A stretch of DNA of 64,000 nt from Osmia lignaria lignaria (GCF_051020975.1 NW_027478161.1:9548001-9612000); one strand, 5' to 3'. Counted from the first letter of the stretch, positions 22,100 to 36,823 are shown. A program made the numbers and translations. The notes: generated by a model from the sequence alone, not told the origin.

Positions 22100-23625
22100 A
22101 ACTGGAAGTGGCATTTCCAGCTCGCAATAGTGCAGAGTTATCTCAAAGAAAGGGGCTACGGTGTTTCTGTATCTCTATTATGTTGGTGCGGCTTCGGAAC
22201 TTTTAAATATCTTGATATATCTCGAGAACTACGCATCTGATCGAAAAATATCATAGAACATAAAAAGTAGGAAACTTAATTCTCTACAAAAAACGTCTCT
22301 TAACATTTTGCCATAGCTCGCTTCGTTTCCGAGATATTTGCAGATATATCTCAAGGGAAGGGGCCTGACGGACATATTTCGAGATATTTCTTCTTCTTGT
22401 TGTTCTTCTTCTGCACAGCTAAAATGGAAGTGGCATTTCCAGCTCGCAATAGTGCAGAGTTATCTCAAAGAAAGGGGCTACGGTGTTTCTGTATCTCTAT
22501 TATGTTGGTGCGGCTTCGGAACTTTTAAATATCTTGATATATCTCGAGAACTGCGCATCTGATCGAAAAATATCATAGAACATAAAAAGTAGGAAACTTA
22601 ATTCTCTACAAAAAACGTCTCTTAACATTTTGCCATAGCTCGCTTCGTTTCCGAGATATTTGCAGATTTATCTCAAGGGAAGGGGCCTGACGGACATATT
22701 TCGAGATATTTCTTCTTCTTGTTGTTCTTCTTCTGCACAGCTAAGCTGGAAGTGGCATTTGCAGGTCGCAATAGTGCAGAGTTATCTCAAAGCAAGGGGC
22801 CACGGTGTTTCTGTATCTCTATTATGTTGGTGCGGCTTCGGAACTTTTAAATATCTCGATATATCTCGAAAACTACGCTTCTGATCAAAAAATATCATAG
22901 AACATAAAAAGTATGAAACCTAATTTTCTACACAAAAGGTCTGTTAACATTTTCCCATAGCTCGCTTCGTTTCCGAGATATTTGCAGATTTATCTCAAGG
23001 GAAGGGGCCTGACGGACATATTTCGAGATATTTCTTCTTCTTGTTGTTCTTCTTCTGCACAGCTAAGCTGGAAGTGGCATTTGCAGCTCGCACTAGTGCA
23101 GAGTTATCTCAAAGAAAGGGGTCACGGTGTTTCTGTATCTCTATTATGTTGGTGCGGCTTCGGAACTTTTAAATATCTTGATATATCTCGAGAACTACGC
23201 ATCTGATCAAAAAATCTCATAGAACATAAAAAGTAGGAAACTTAATTCTCTACAAATAAGGTCTCTTAACATTTTGCCATAGCTCGCTTCGTTTCCGAGA
23301 TATTTGCAGATTTATCTCAAGGGAAGGGGCCTGACGGACATATTTCGAGATATTTCTTCTTCTTGTTGTTCTTCTTCTGCACAGCTAAGCTGGCAGTGGC
23401 ATTTGCAGCTCGCAATATTGCAGAGTTACCTCAAAGAAAGGGGCCACGGTGTTTCTGTATCTCTATTACGTTGGTGCGGCTTCGGAACCTTTAAATATCT
23501 TGATATATCTCGAGAACTACGCATCTGATCAAAAAATATCATAGAACATAAAAAGTAGGAAACTTAATTCTGTACAAAAAAGGTCTCTTAACATTTTGCC
23601 ATAGCTCGCTTCGTTTCCGAGATAT

Positions 23626-23946
23626 TTGCAGATTTATCTCAAGGGAAGGGGCCTGACGGTCATATTTCGAGATATTTCTTCTTCTTGTTGCTCTTCTTCT
23701 GCACAGCTAAGCTGGAAATGGCATTTACAACTCGCAATAGTGCAGAGTTATCTCAAAGAAAGGGGCCACGGTGTTTCTGTATCTCTACTATGTTGGTGCG
23801 GCTTCGGAACTTTTAAATATCTTGATATATCTCGAGAACTACGCATCTGATCAAAAAATATCATAGAACATAAATTGTACGAAACATAATTCTCTACAAA
23901 AAGGTCTCTTAACATTTTGCCATAGCTCGCTTCGTTTCCGAGATAT
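23626..23946 (+). repeat. 321-bp monomer (1-bp deletion in A run)
   Basis: The spacer has CTACAAAAAGG with five A bases instead of six. The monomer also carries ACGGTCATATT, TTGCTCTTC and TTACAACTCGC. The same combination occurs at 46159-46479. Confidence 0.95.
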
Positions 23947-24912
23947 TTGCAGATTTATCTCAAGGGAAGGGGCCTGACGGACATATTTCGAGATATTTCT
24001 TCTTCTTGTTGTTCTTCTTATGCACAGCTAAGCTGGAAGTGGCATTTGCAGCTCGCAATAGTGCAGAGGTATCTCAAAGAAAGGGGCCACGGTGTTTCTG
24101 TATCTCTATTATGTTGGTGCGGCTTCGGAGCTTTTAAATATCTTGATATATCTCGAGAACTACGCATCTGATCAAAAAATATCATAGAACATAAAAAGTA
24201 GGAAACTTAATTCTCTACAAAAAAGGTCTCTCAACATTTTGCTATAGCTCGCTTCGTTTCCAAGATATTTGCAGATTTATCTCAAGGGAAGGGGCCTGAC
24301 GGACATATTTCGAGATATTTCTTCTTCTTGTTGTTCTTCTTCTGCACAGCTAAGCTGGAAGTGGCATTTGCGGCTCGCACTAGTGCAGAGTTATCTCAAA
24401 GAAAGGGGCCACGGTGTTTCTGTATCTCTATTATGTTGGTGCGGCTTCGGAATTTTCAAATATCGCGATATATCTCGAAAACTACGCTTCTGATCAAAAA
24501 ATATCATAGAACATAAATTGTAGGAAACATAATTCTCTACAAAAAAGGTCTCTTAACATTTTGCCATAGCTCGCTTCGTTTCCGAGATATTTGCAGATAT
24601 ATCTCAAGGGAAGGGGCCTGACGGACATATTTCGAGATATTTCTTCTTCTTGTTGTTCTTCTTCTGCACAGCTAAGCTGGAAGTGGCATTTGCGGCTCGC
24701 ACTAGTGCAGAGTTATCTCAAAGAAAGGTGCCACGGTGTTTCTGTATCTCTATTATGTTGGTGCGGCTTCGGAACTTTTAAATATCTTGATATATCTCGA
24801 GATCTACGCATCTGATCAAAAAATATTATAGAACATAAAAAGTAGGAAACTTAATTCTCTACAAAAAAGGTCTCTGAACATTTTGCCATAGCTCGCTTCG
24901 TTTCCGAGATAT

Positions 24913-25234
24913 TTGCAGATTTATCTCAAGGGAAGGGGCCTGACGGACATATTTCGAGATATTTCTTCTTCTTGTTGTTCTTCTTCTGCACAGCTAAGCT
25001 GGAAGTGGCATTTGCGGCTCGCACTAGTGCAGAGTTATCTCAAAGAAAGGGGCCACGGTGTTTCTGTATCTCTATTATGATGGTGCGGCTTCGGAACTTT
25101 TAAATATCTCGATATATCTCGAAAAGTACGCTTCTGATCAAAAAATACCATAGAACATAAAAAGTAGGAAACTTAATTCTCTACAAAAAAGGTCTCTTAA
25201 CATTTTGCCATAGCTCGCTTCGTTTCCGAGATAT
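24913..25234 (+). repeat. Monomer with ATTATGATGG variant
   Basis: A TTATGATGGTG change creates a stop in the short open frame. It is shared with 47446-47767. Also has AAAAGTACGC and AAATACCATAG. Confidence 0.9.
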
Positions 25235-25556
25235 TTGCAGATTTACCTCAAGGGAAGGGGCCTAACGGACATATTTCGAGATATTTCTTCTTCTTGTTGT
25301 TCTTCTTCTGCACAGCTAAGCTGGAAATGGCATTTACAACTCGCAATAGTGCAGAGTTATCTCAAAGAAAGGGGCCACGGTGTTTCTGTATCTCTATTAT
25401 GTTGGTGCGGCTTCGGAACTTTTAAATATCTTGATATATCTCGAGAACTACGCATCTGATCAAAAAATATCATAGAACATAAATTGTACGAAACATAATT
25501 CTCTACAAAAAACGTCTCTTAACATTTTGCCATAGCTCGCTTCGTTTCCGAGATAT

Positions 25557-27488
25557 TTGCAGATTTATCTCAAGGGAAGGGGCCTGACGGACATATTTCG
25601 AGATATTTCTTCTTCTTGTTGTTCTTCTTCTGCACAGCTAAGCTGGAAGTGGCATTTGCAGCGCGCAATAGTGCAGAGTTATCTCAAAGAAAGGGGCCAC
25701 GGTGTTTCTGTATCTCTATTATGTTGGTGCGGCTTCGGAACTTTTAAATATCTCGATATGTCTCGAAAACTACGCTTCTGATCAAAAAATATCATAGAAC
25801 ATAAAAAGTATGAAACCTAATTTTCTACAAAAAAGGTCTGTTAACATTTTCCCATAGCTCGCTTCGTTTCCGAGATATTTGCAGATTTATCTCAAGGGAA
25901 GGGGCCTGACGGACATATTTCGAGATATTTCTTCTTCTTGTTGTTCTTCTTCTGCACAGCTAAGCTGGAAGTGGCATTTGCAGGTCGCAATAGTGCAGAG
26001 TTATCTCAAAGAAAGGGGCCACGGTGTTTCTGTATTACTATTATGTTGGTGCGGCTTCGGAACTTTTAAATATCTCGATATATCACGAAAACTACGCTTC
26101 TGATCAAAAAATATCATAGAACATAAATTATAGGAAACATAATTCTCTACAAAAAAGGACTCTTAACATTTTGCCATAGCTCGCTTCGTTTCCGAGATAT
26201 TTGCAGATTTATCTCAAGGGAAGGGTCCTGACGGACATATTTCGGGATATTTCTTCTTCTTGTTGTTCTTCTTCTGCACAGCTAAACTGGAAGTGGCATT
26301 TCCAGCTCGCAATAGTGCAGAGTTATCTCAAAGAAAGGGGCTACGGTGTTTCTGTATCTCTATTATGTTGGTGCGGCTTCGGAACTTTTAAATATCTTGA
26401 TATATCTCGAGAACTACGCATCTGATCAAAAAATATCATAGAACATAAAAAGTATGAAACCTAATTTTCTACAAAAAAGGTCTGTTAACATTTTCCCATA
26501 GCTCGCTTCGTTTCCGAGATATTTGCAGATTTATCTCAAGGGAAGGGGCCTGACGGACATATTTCGAGATATTTCTTCTTCTTGTTGTTCTTCTTCTGCA
26601 CAGCTAAGCTGGAAGTGGCATTTGCAGGTCGCAATAGTGCAGAGTTATCTCAAAGAAAGGGGCCACGGTGTTTCTGTATCTCTATTATGTTGGTGCGGCT
26701 TCGGAACTTTTAAATATCTCGATATGTCTCGAAAACTACGCTTCTGATCAAAAAATATCATAGAACATAAAAAGTATGAAACCTAATTTTCTACAAAAAA
26801 GGTCTGTTAACATTTTCCCATAGCTCGCTTCGTTTCCGAGATATTTGCAGATTTATCTCAAGGGAAGGTGCCTGACGGACATATTTCGAGATATTTCTTC
26901 TTCTTGTTGTTCTTCTTCTGCACAGCTAAGCTGGAAGTGGCATTTGCAGGTCGCAATAGTGCAGAGTTATCTCAAAGAAAGGGGCCACGGTGTTTCTGTA
27001 TTACTATTATGTTGGTGCGGCTTCGGAACTTTTAAATATCTCGATATATCACGAAAACTACGCTTCTGATCAAAAAATATCATAGAACATAAATTATAGG
27101 AAACATAATTCTCTACAAAAAAGGACTCTTAACATTTTGCCATAGCTCGCTTCGTTTCCGAGATATTTGCAGATTTATCTCAAGGGAAGGGTCCTGACGG
27201 ACATATTTCGGGATATTTCTTCTTCTTGTTGTTCTTCTTCTGCACAGCTAAACTGGAAGTGGCATTTCCAGCTCGCAATAGTGCAGAGTTATCTCAAAGA
27301 AAGGGGCTACGGTGTTTCTGTATCTCTATTATGTTGGTGCGGCTTCGGAACTTTTAAATATCTTGATATATCTCGAGAACTACGCATCTGATCAAAAAAT
27401 ATCATAGAACATAAAAAGTATGAAACCTAATTTTCTACAAAAAAGGTCTGTTAACATTTTCCCATAGCTCGCTTCGTTTCCGAGATAT
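25557..27488 (+). repeat. Trimeric higher-order repeat, two units of 966 bp
   Basis: Three-monomer cycle at 25557 and 26523: a monomer with GATATGTCTCG, a monomer with GTATTACTATT and ATATCACGAAAAC, then a GGGTCC, TTCCAGCTCGC monomer. The cycle continues into 27489. In copy 2 the corresponding first unit (48090-49055) is of a different type. Confidence 0.8.
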
Positions 27489-27810
27489 TTGCAGATTTAT
27501 CTCAAGGGAAGGGGCCTGACGGACATATTTCGAGATATTTCTTCTTCTTGTTGTTCTTCTTCTGCACAGCTAAGCTGGAAGTGGCATTTGCAGGTCGCAA
27601 TAGTGCAGAGTTATCTCAAAGAAAGGGGCCACGGTGTTTCTGTATTACTATTATGTTGGTGCGGCTTCGGAACTTTTAAATATCTCGATATATCTCGAAA
27701 ACTACGCTTCTGATCAAAAAATATCATAGAACGTAAATTGTAGGAAACATAATTCTCTACAAAAAAGGTCTCTTAACATTTTGCCATAGCTCGCTTTGTT
27801 TCCGAGATAT

Positions 27811-30386
27811 TTGCAGATTTATCTCAAGGGAAGGGGCCTGACGGACATATTTCGAGATATTTCTTCTTCTTGTTGTTCTTCTTCTGCACAGCTAAGCTGG
27901 AAGTGGCATTTGCAGCGCGCAATAGTGCAGAGTTATCTCAAAGAAAGAGGCCACGGTGTTTCTGTATCTCTATTATGTTGGTGCGGCTTCGGAACTTTTA
28001 AATATCTTGATATATCTCGAGAACTACGCATCTGATCAAAAAATATCATAGAACATAAAAAGTATGAAACCTAATTTTCTACAAAAAAGGTCTGTTAACA
28101 TTTTCCCATAGCCCGCTTCGTTTCCGAGATATTTGCAGATTTATCTCAAGGGAAGGGGCCTGACGGACATATTTCGAGATATTTCTTCTTCTTGTTGTTC
28201 TTCTTCTGCACAGCTAAGCTCGAAGTGGCATTTGCAGCTCGCAATAGTGCAGAGTTACCTCAAAGAAAGGGGCCACGGTGTTTCTGTATCTCTATTATGT
28301 TGGTGCCGCTTCGGAACTTTTAAATATCTGGATATATCTCGAGAACTACGCATCTGATCAAAAAATATCATAGAACATAAAAAGTATGAAACCTAATTTT
28401 CTACAAAAAAGGTCTGTTAACATTTTCCCATAGCTCGCTTCGTTTCCGAGATATTTGCAGATTTATCTCAAGGGAAGGGGCCTGACGGACATATTTCGAG
28501 ATATTTCTTCTTCTTGTTGTTCTTCTTCTGCACAGCTAAGCTGGAAGTGGCATTTGCGGGTCGCAATAGTGCAGAGTTATCTCAAAGAAAGGGGCCACGG
28601 TGTTTCTGTATCTCTATTATGTTGGTGCGGCTTCGGAACTTTTAAATATCTCGATATATCTCGAAAACTACGCTTCTGATCAAAAAATATCATAGAACGT
28701 AAATTGTAGGAAACATAATTCTCTACAAAAAAGGTCTCTTAACATTTTGCCATAGCTCGCTTTGTTTCCGAGATATTTGCAGATTTATCTCAAGGGAAGG
28801 GGCCTGACGGACATATTTCGAGATATTTCTTCTTCTTGTTGTTCTTCTTCTGCACAGCTAAGCTGGAAGTGGCATTTGCAGCGCGCAATAGTGCAGAGTT
28901 ATCTCAAAGAAAGAGGCCACGGTGTTTCTGTATCTCTATTATGTTGGTGCGGCTTCGGAACTTTTAAATATCTTGATATATCTCGAGAACTACGCATCTG
29001 ATCAAAAAATATCATAGAACATAAAAAGTATGAAACCTAATTTTCTACAAAAAAGGTCTGTTAACATTTTCCCATAGCCCGCTTCGTTTCCGAGATATTT
29101 GCAGATTTATCTCAAGGGAAGGGGCCTGACGGACATATTTCGAGATATTTCTTCTTCTTGTTGTTCTTCTTCTGCACAGCTAAGCTCGAAGTGGCATTTG
29201 CAGCTCGCAATAGTGCAGAGTTACCTCAAAGAAAGGGGCCACGGTGTTTCTGTATCTCTATTATGTTGGTGCCGCTTCGGAACTTTTAAATATCTGGATA
29301 TATCTCGAGAACTACGCATCTGATCAAAAAATATCATAGAACATAAAAAGTATGAAACCTAATTTTCTACAAAAAAGGTCTGTTAACATTTTCCCATAGC
29401 TCGCTTCGTTTCCGAGATATTTGCAGATTTATCTCAAGGGAAGGGGCCTGACGGACATATTTCGAGATATTTCTTCTTCTTGTTGTTCTTCTTCTGCACA
29501 GCTAAGCTGGAAGTGGCATTTGCGGGTCGCAATAGTGCAGAGTTATCTCAAAGAAAGGGGCCACGGTGTTTCTGTATCTCTATTATGTTGGTGCGGCTTC
29601 GGAACTTTTAAATATCTTGATATATCTCGAGAACTACGCATCTGATCAAAAAATATCATAGAACATAAAAAGTATGAAACCTAATTTTCTACAAAAAAGG
29701 TCTGTTAACATTTTCCCATAGCCCGCTTCGTTTCCGAGATATTTGCAGATTTATCTCAAGGGAAGGGGCCTGACGGACATATTTCGAGATATTTCTTCTT
29801 CTTGTTGTTCTTCTTCTGCACAGCTAAGCTCGAAGTGGCATTTGCAGCTCGCAACAGTGCAGAGTTACCTCAAAGAAAGGGGCCACGGTGTTTCTGTATC
29901 TCTATTATGTTGGTGCCGCTTCGGAACTTTTAAATATCTGGATATATCTCGAGAACTACGCATCTGATCAAAAAATATCATAGAACATAAAAAGTATGAA
30001 ACCTAATTTTCTACAAAAAAGGTCTGTTAACATTTTCCCATAGCTCGCTTCGTTTCCGAGATATTTGCAGATTTATCTCAAGGGAAGGGGCCTGACGGAC
30101 ATATTTCGAGATATTTCTTCTTCTTGTTGTTCTTCTTCTGCACAGCTAAGCTGGAAGTGGCATTTGCGGGTCGCAATAGTGCAGAGTTATCTCAAAGAAA
30201 GGGGCCACGGTGTTTCTGTATCTCTATTATGTTGGTGCGGCTTCGGAACTTTTAAATATCTCGATATATCTCGAAAACTACGCTTCTGATCAAAAAATAT
30301 CATAGAACGTAAATTGTAGGAAACATAATTCTCTACAAAAAAGGTCTCTTAACATTTTGCCATAGCTCGCTTCGTTTCCGAGATAT
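27811..30386 (+). repeat. Trimeric and dimeric repeats with CGCTTTGTTTCC marker
   Basis: Monomers 27811, 28133 and 28455 repeat as 28777, 29099 and 29421 (966-bp period), followed by a dimer at 29743 and 30065. Markers: CGCTTTGTTTCC before the first, CATAGCCCGC and GTGCCGC for the second, TTGCGGGTCGC for the third. In copy 2 the same stretch (50344-52275) has only six monomers, so 29421-30064 is an extra dimer here. Confidence 0.85.
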
Positions 30387-32640
30387 TTGCAGATTTATCT
30401 CAAGGGAAGGGGCCTGACGGACATATTTCGAGATATTTCTTCTTCTTGTTGTTCTTCTTCTGCACAGCTAAGCTGGAAGTGGCATTTGCAGCGCGCAATA
30501 GTGCAGAGTTATCTCAAAGAAAGAGGCCACGGTGTTTCTGTATCTCTATTATGTTGGTGCGGCTTCGGAACTTTTAAATATCTTGATATATCTCGAGAAC
30601 TACGCATCTGATCAAAAAATATCATAGAACATAAAAAGTATGAAACCTAATTTTCTACAAAAAAGGTCTATTAACATTTTGCCATAGCTCGCTTCGTTTC
30701 CGAGATATTTGCAGATTTATCTCAAGGGAAGGGGCCTGACGGACATATTTCGAGATATTTCTTCTTCTTGTTGTTCTTCTTCTGCACAGCTAAGCTGGAA
30801 GTGGCATTTGCAGCGCGCAATAGTGCAGAGTTATCTCAAAGAAAGAGGCCACGGTGTTTCTGTATTACTATTATGTTGGTGCGGCTTCGGAACTTTTAAA
30901 TATCTCGATATATCTCGAAAACTACGCTTCTGATCAAAAAATATCATAGAACATAAATTATAGGAAACATAATTCTCTACAAAAAAGGACTCTTAACATT
31001 TTGCCATAGCTCGCTTCGTTTCCGAGATATTTGCAGATTTATCTCAAGGGAAGGGTCCTGACGGACATATTTCGGGATATTTCTTCTTCTTGTTGTTCTT
31101 CTTCTGCACAGCTAAACTGGAAGTGGCATTTCCAGCTCGCAATAGTGCAGAGTTATCTCAAAGAAAGGGGCTACGGTGTTTCTGTATCTCTATTATGTTG
31201 GTGCGGCTTCGGAACTTTTAAATATCTTGATATATCTCGAGAACTACGCATCTGATCGAAAAATATCATAGAACGTAAAAAGTAGGAAACTTGATTCTCT
31301 ACAAAAAAGGTCTCTTAACATTTTGCCATAGCTCGCTTCGTTTCCGAGATATTTGCAGATTTATCTCAAGGGAAGGGGCCTGACGGACATATTTCGAGAT
31401 ATTTCTTCTTCTTGTTGTTCTTCTTCTGCACAGCTAAGCTGGAAGTGGCATTTGCAGGTCGCAATAGTGCAGAGTTATCTCAAAGAAAGGGGCCACGGTG
31501 TTTCTGTATCTCTATTATGTTGGTGCGGCTTCGGAACTTTTAAATATCTCGATATATCTCGAAAACTACGCTTCTGATCAAAAAATATCATAGAACGTAA
31601 ATTGTAGGAAACATAATTCTCTACAAAAAAGGTCTCTTAACATTTTGCCATAGCTCGCTTCGTTTCCGAGATATTTGCAGATTTATCTCAAGGGAAGGGG
31701 CCTGACGGACATATTTCGAGATATTTCTTCTTCTTGTTGTTCTTCTTCTGCACAGCTAAGCTGGAAGTGGCATTTGCAGCGCGCAATAGTGCAGAGTTAT
31801 CTCAAAGAAAGAGGCCACGGTGTTTCTGTATCTCTATTATGTTGGTGCGGCTTCGGAACTTTTAAATATCTTGATATATCTCGAGAACTACGCATCTGAT
31901 CAAAAAATAACATAGAACATAAAAAGTATGAAACCTAATTTTCTACAAAAAAGGTCTATTAACATTTTCCCATAGCTCGCTTCGTTTCCGAGATATTTGC
32001 AGATTTATCTCAAGGGAAGGGGCCTGACGGACATATTTCGAGATATTTCTTCTTCTTGTTGTTCTTCTTCTGCACAGCTAAGCTGGAAGTGGCATTTGCA
32101 GCGCGCAATAGTGCAGAGTTATCTCAAAGAAAGAGGCCACGGTGTTTCTGTATCTCTATTATGTTGGTGCGGCTTCGGAACTTTTAAATATCTTGATATA
32201 TCTCGAGAACTACGCATCTGATCAAAAAATATCATAGAACATAAAAAGTATGAAACCTAATTTTCTACAAAAAAGGTCTATTAACATTTTCCCATAGCTC
32301 GCTTCGTTTCCGAGATATTTGCAGATTTATCTCAAGGGAAGGGGCCTGACGGACATATTTCGAGATATTTCTTCTTCTTGTTGTTCTTCTTCTGCGCAGC
32401 TAAGCTGGAAGTGGCATTTGCAGCGCGCAATAGTGCAGAGTTATCTCAAAGAAAGAGGCCACGGTGTTTCTGTATCTCTATTATGTTGGTGCGGCTTCGG
32501 AACTTTTAAATATCTTGATATATCTCGAGAACTACGCGTCTGATAAAAAAATATCATAGAACATAAAAAGTATGAAACCTAATTTTCTACAAAAAAGGTC
32601 TGTTAACATTTTCCCATAGCTCGCTTCGTTTCCGAGATAT

Positions 32641-34572
32641 TTGCAGATTTATCTCAAGGGAAGGGGCCTGACGGACATATTTCGAGATATTTCTTCTTCT
32701 TGTTGTTCTTCTTCTGCACAGCTAAGCTGGAAGTGGCATTTGCAGGTCGCAATAGTGCAGAGTTATCTCAAAGAAAGGGGCCACGGTGTTTCTGTATTAC
32801 TATTATGTTGGTGCGGCTTCGGAACTTTTAAATATCTCGATATATCACGAAAACTACGCTTCTGATCAAAAAATATCATAGAACATAAATTATAGGAAAC
32901 ATAATTCTCTACAAAAAAGGACTCTTAATATTTTGCCATAGCTCGCTTCGTTTCCGAGATATTTGCAGATTTATCTCAAGGGAAGGGTCCTGACGGACAT
33001 ATTTCGGGATATTTCTTCTTCTTGTTGTTCTTCTTCTGCGCAGCAAAGCTGGAAGTGGCATTTGCAGCGCGCAATAGTGCAGAGTTATCTCAAAGAAAGA
33101 GGCCACGGTGTTTCTGTATCTCTATTATGTTGGTGCGGCTTCGGAACTTTTAAATATCTTGATATATCTCGAGAACTACGCATCTGATCAAAAAATATCA
33201 TAGAACATAAAAAGTATGAAACCTAATTTTCTACAAAAAAGGTCTGTTAACATTTTCCCATAGCTCGCTTCGTTTCCGAGATATTTGCAGATTTATCTCA
33301 AGGGAAGGGGCCTGACGGACATATTTCGAGATATTTCTTCTTCTTGTTGTTCTTCTTCTGCACAGCTAAGCTGGAAGTGGCATTTGCAGGTCGCAATAGT
33401 GCAGAGTTATCTCAAAGAAAGGGGCCACGGTGTTTCTGTATTACTATTATGTTGGTGCGGCTTCGGAACTTTTAAATATCTCGATATATCACGAAAACTA
33501 CGCTTCTGATCAAAAAATATCATAGAACATAAATTATAGGAAACATAATTCTCTACAAAAAAGGACTCTTAATATTTTGCCATAGCTCGCTTCGTTTCCG
33601 AGATATTTGCAGATTTATCTCAAGGGAAGGGTCCTGACGGACATATTTCGGGATATTTCTTCTTCTTGTTGTTCTTCTTCTGCACAGCTAAACTGGAAGT
33701 GGCATTTCCAGCTCGCAATAGTGCAGAGTTATCTCAAAGAAAGGGGCTACGGTGTTTCTGTATCTCTATTATGTTGGTGCGGCTTCGGAACTTTTAAATA
33801 TCTTGATATATCTCGAGAACTACGCATCTGATCAAAAAATATCATAGAACATAAAAAGTATGAAACCTAATTTTCTACAAAAAAGGTCTGTTAACATTTT
33901 CCCATAGCTCGCTTCGTTTCCGAGATATTTGCAGATTTATCTCAAGGGAAGGGGCCTGACGGACATATTTCGAGATATTTCTTCTTCTTGTTGTTCTTCT
34001 TCTGCACAGCTAAGCTGGAAGTGGCATTTGCAGGTCGCAATAGTGCAGAGTTATCTCAAAGAAAGGGGCCACGGTGTTTCTGTATTACTATTATGTTGGT
34101 GCGGCTTCGGAACTTTTAAATATCTCGATATATCTCGAAAACTACGCTTCTGATCAAAAAATATCATAGAACATAAATTATAGGAAACATAATTCTCTAC
34201 AAAAAAGGACTCTTAACATTTTGCCATAGCTCGCTTCGTTTCCGAGATATTTGCAGATTTATCTCAAGGGAAGGGTCCTGACGGACATATTTCGGGATAT
34301 TTCTTCTTCTTGTTGTTCTTCTTCTGCACAGCTAAACTGGAAGTGGCATTTCCAGCTCGCAATAGTGCAGAGTTATCTCAAAGAAAGGGGCTACGGTGTT
34401 TCTGTATCTCTATTATGTTGGTGCGGCTTCGGAACTTTTAAATATCTTGATATATCTCGAGAACTACGCATCTGATCAAAAAATATCATAGAACATAAAT
34501 TATAGGAAACATAATTCTCTACAAAAAAGGACTCTTAACATTTTGCCATAGCTCGCTTCGTTTCCGAGATAT
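32641..34572 (+). repeat. Dimeric higher-order repeat, three units of 644 bp
   Basis: Alternation of a GTATTACTATT, GCAGGTCGC monomer (32641, 33285, 33929) with a GGGTCC, TTCGGGATATT monomer (32963, 33607, 34251). The monomer at 32963 is chimeric: it has CGCAGCAAAGCTGG and GCGCGC in its middle. The block recurs at 54530-56461. Confidence 0.8.
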
Positions 34573-36182
34573 TTGCAGATTTATCTCAAGGGAAGGGGCC
34601 TGACGGACATATTTCGAGATATTTCTTCTTCTTGTTGTTCTTCTTCTGCACAGCTAAGCTGGAAGTGGCATTTGCAGCTCGCAATAGTGCAGAGTTATCT
34701 CAAAGAAAGGGGCCACGGTGTTTCTGTATCTCTATTATGTTGGTGCGGCTTCGGAACTTTTAAATATCTCGATATATCTCGAAAACTACGCTTCTGATCA
34801 AAAAATATCATAGAACATAAAAAGTATGAAACCTAATTTTCTACAAAAAAGGTCTGTTAACATTTTCCCATAGCTCGCTTCGTTTCCGAGATATTTGCAG
34901 ATTTATCTCAAGGGAAGGGGCCTGACGGACATATTTCGAGATATTTCTTCTTCTTGTTGTTCTTCTTCTGCACAGCTAAGCTCGAAGTGGCATTTGCAGC
35001 TCGCAATAGTGCAGAGTTACCTCAAAGAAAGGGGCCACGGTGTTTCTGTATCTCTATTATGTTGGTGCCGCTTCGGAACTTTTAAATATCTGGATATATC
35101 TCGAGAACTACGCATCTGATCAAAAAATATCATAGAACATAAAAAGTAGGAAACTTAATTCTCTACAAAAAAGGTCTCTTAACATTTTGCCATAGCTCGC
35201 TTCGTTTCCGAGATATTTGCAGATTTATCTCAAGGGAAGGGGCCTGACGGACATATTTCGAGATATTTCTTCTTCTTGTTGTTCTTCTTCTGCACAGCTA
35301 AGCTGGAAGTGGCATTTGCAGCGCGCAATAGTGCAGAGTTATCTCAAAGAAAGAGGCCACGGTGTTTCTGTATCTCTATTATGTTGGTGCGGCTTCGGAA
35401 CTTTTAAATGTCTTGATATATCTCGAGAACTACGCATCTGATCAAAAAATATCATAGAACATAAAAAGTATGAAACCTAATTTTCTACAAAAAAGGTCTA
35501 TTAACATTTTGCCATAGCTCGCTTCGTTTCCGAGATATTTGCAGATTTATCTCAAGGGAAGGGGCCTGACGGACATATTTCGAGATATTTCTTCTTCTTG
35601 TTGTTCTTCTTCTGCACAGCTAAGCTGGAAGTGGCATTTGCAGCGCGCAATAGTGCAGAGTTATCTCAAAGAAAGAGGCCACGGTGTTTCTGTATCTCTA
35701 TTATGTTGGTGCGGCTTCGGAACTTTTAAATATCTTGATATATCTCGAGAACTACGCATCTGATCAAAAAATATCATAGAACATAAAAAGTATGAAACCT
35801 AATTTTCTACAAAAAAGGTCTATTAACATTTTCCCATAGCTCGCTTCGTTTCCGAGATATTTGCAGATTTATCTCAAGGGAAGGGGCCTGACGGACATAT
35901 TTCGAGATATTTCTTCTTCTTGTTGTTCTTCTTCTGCGCAGCTAAGCTGGAAGTGGCATTTGCAGCGCGCAATAGTGCAGAGTTATCTCAAAGAAAGAGG
36001 CCACGGTGTTTCTGTATCTCTATTATGTTGGTGCGGCTTCGGAACTTTTAAATATCTTGATATATCTCGAGAACTACGCATCTGATCAAAAAATATCATA
36101 GAACATAAAAAGTATGAAACCTAATTTTCTACAAAAAAGGTCTGTTAACATTTTCCCATAGCTCGCTTCGTTTCCGAGATAT

Positions 36183-36501
36183 TTGCAGATTTATCTCAAG
36201 GGAAGGGGCCTGACGGACATATTTCGAGATATTTCTTCTTCTTGTTCTTCTTCTGCACAGCTAAGCTGGAAGTGGCATTTGCAGGTCGCAATAGTGCAGA
36301 GTTATCTCAAAGAAAGGGGCCACGGTGTTTCTGTATTACTATTATGTTGGTGCGGCTTCGGAACTTTTAAATATCTCGATATATCACGAAAACTACGCTT
36401 CTGATCAAAAAATATCATAGAACATAAATTATAGGAAACATAATTCTCTACAAAAAAGGACTTTTAATATTTTGCCATAGCTCGCTTCGTTTCCGAGATA
36501 T
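36183..36501 (+). repeat. 319-bp monomer (3-bp deletion)
   Basis: The tract reads CTTCTTGTTCTTCTTCTGC, one GTT short of the usual form. Same change at 36824, 58072 and 58713. Confidence 0.95.
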
Positions 36502-36823
36502 TTGCAGATTTATCTCAAGGGAAGGGGCCTGACGGACATATTTCGAGATATTTCTTCTTCTTGTTGTTCTTCTTCTGCGCAGCTAAGCTGGAAGTGGCAT
36601 TTGCAGCGCGCAATAGTGCAGAGTTATCTCAAAGAAAGAGGCCACGGTGTTTCTGTATCTCTATTATGTTGGTGCGGCTTCGGAACTTTTAAATATCTTG
36701 ATATATCTCGAGAACTACGCATCTGATCAAAAAATATCATAGAACATAAAAAGTATGAAACCTAATTTTCTACAAAAAAGGTCTGTTAACATTTTCCCAT
36801 AGCTCGCTTCGTTTCCGAGATAT

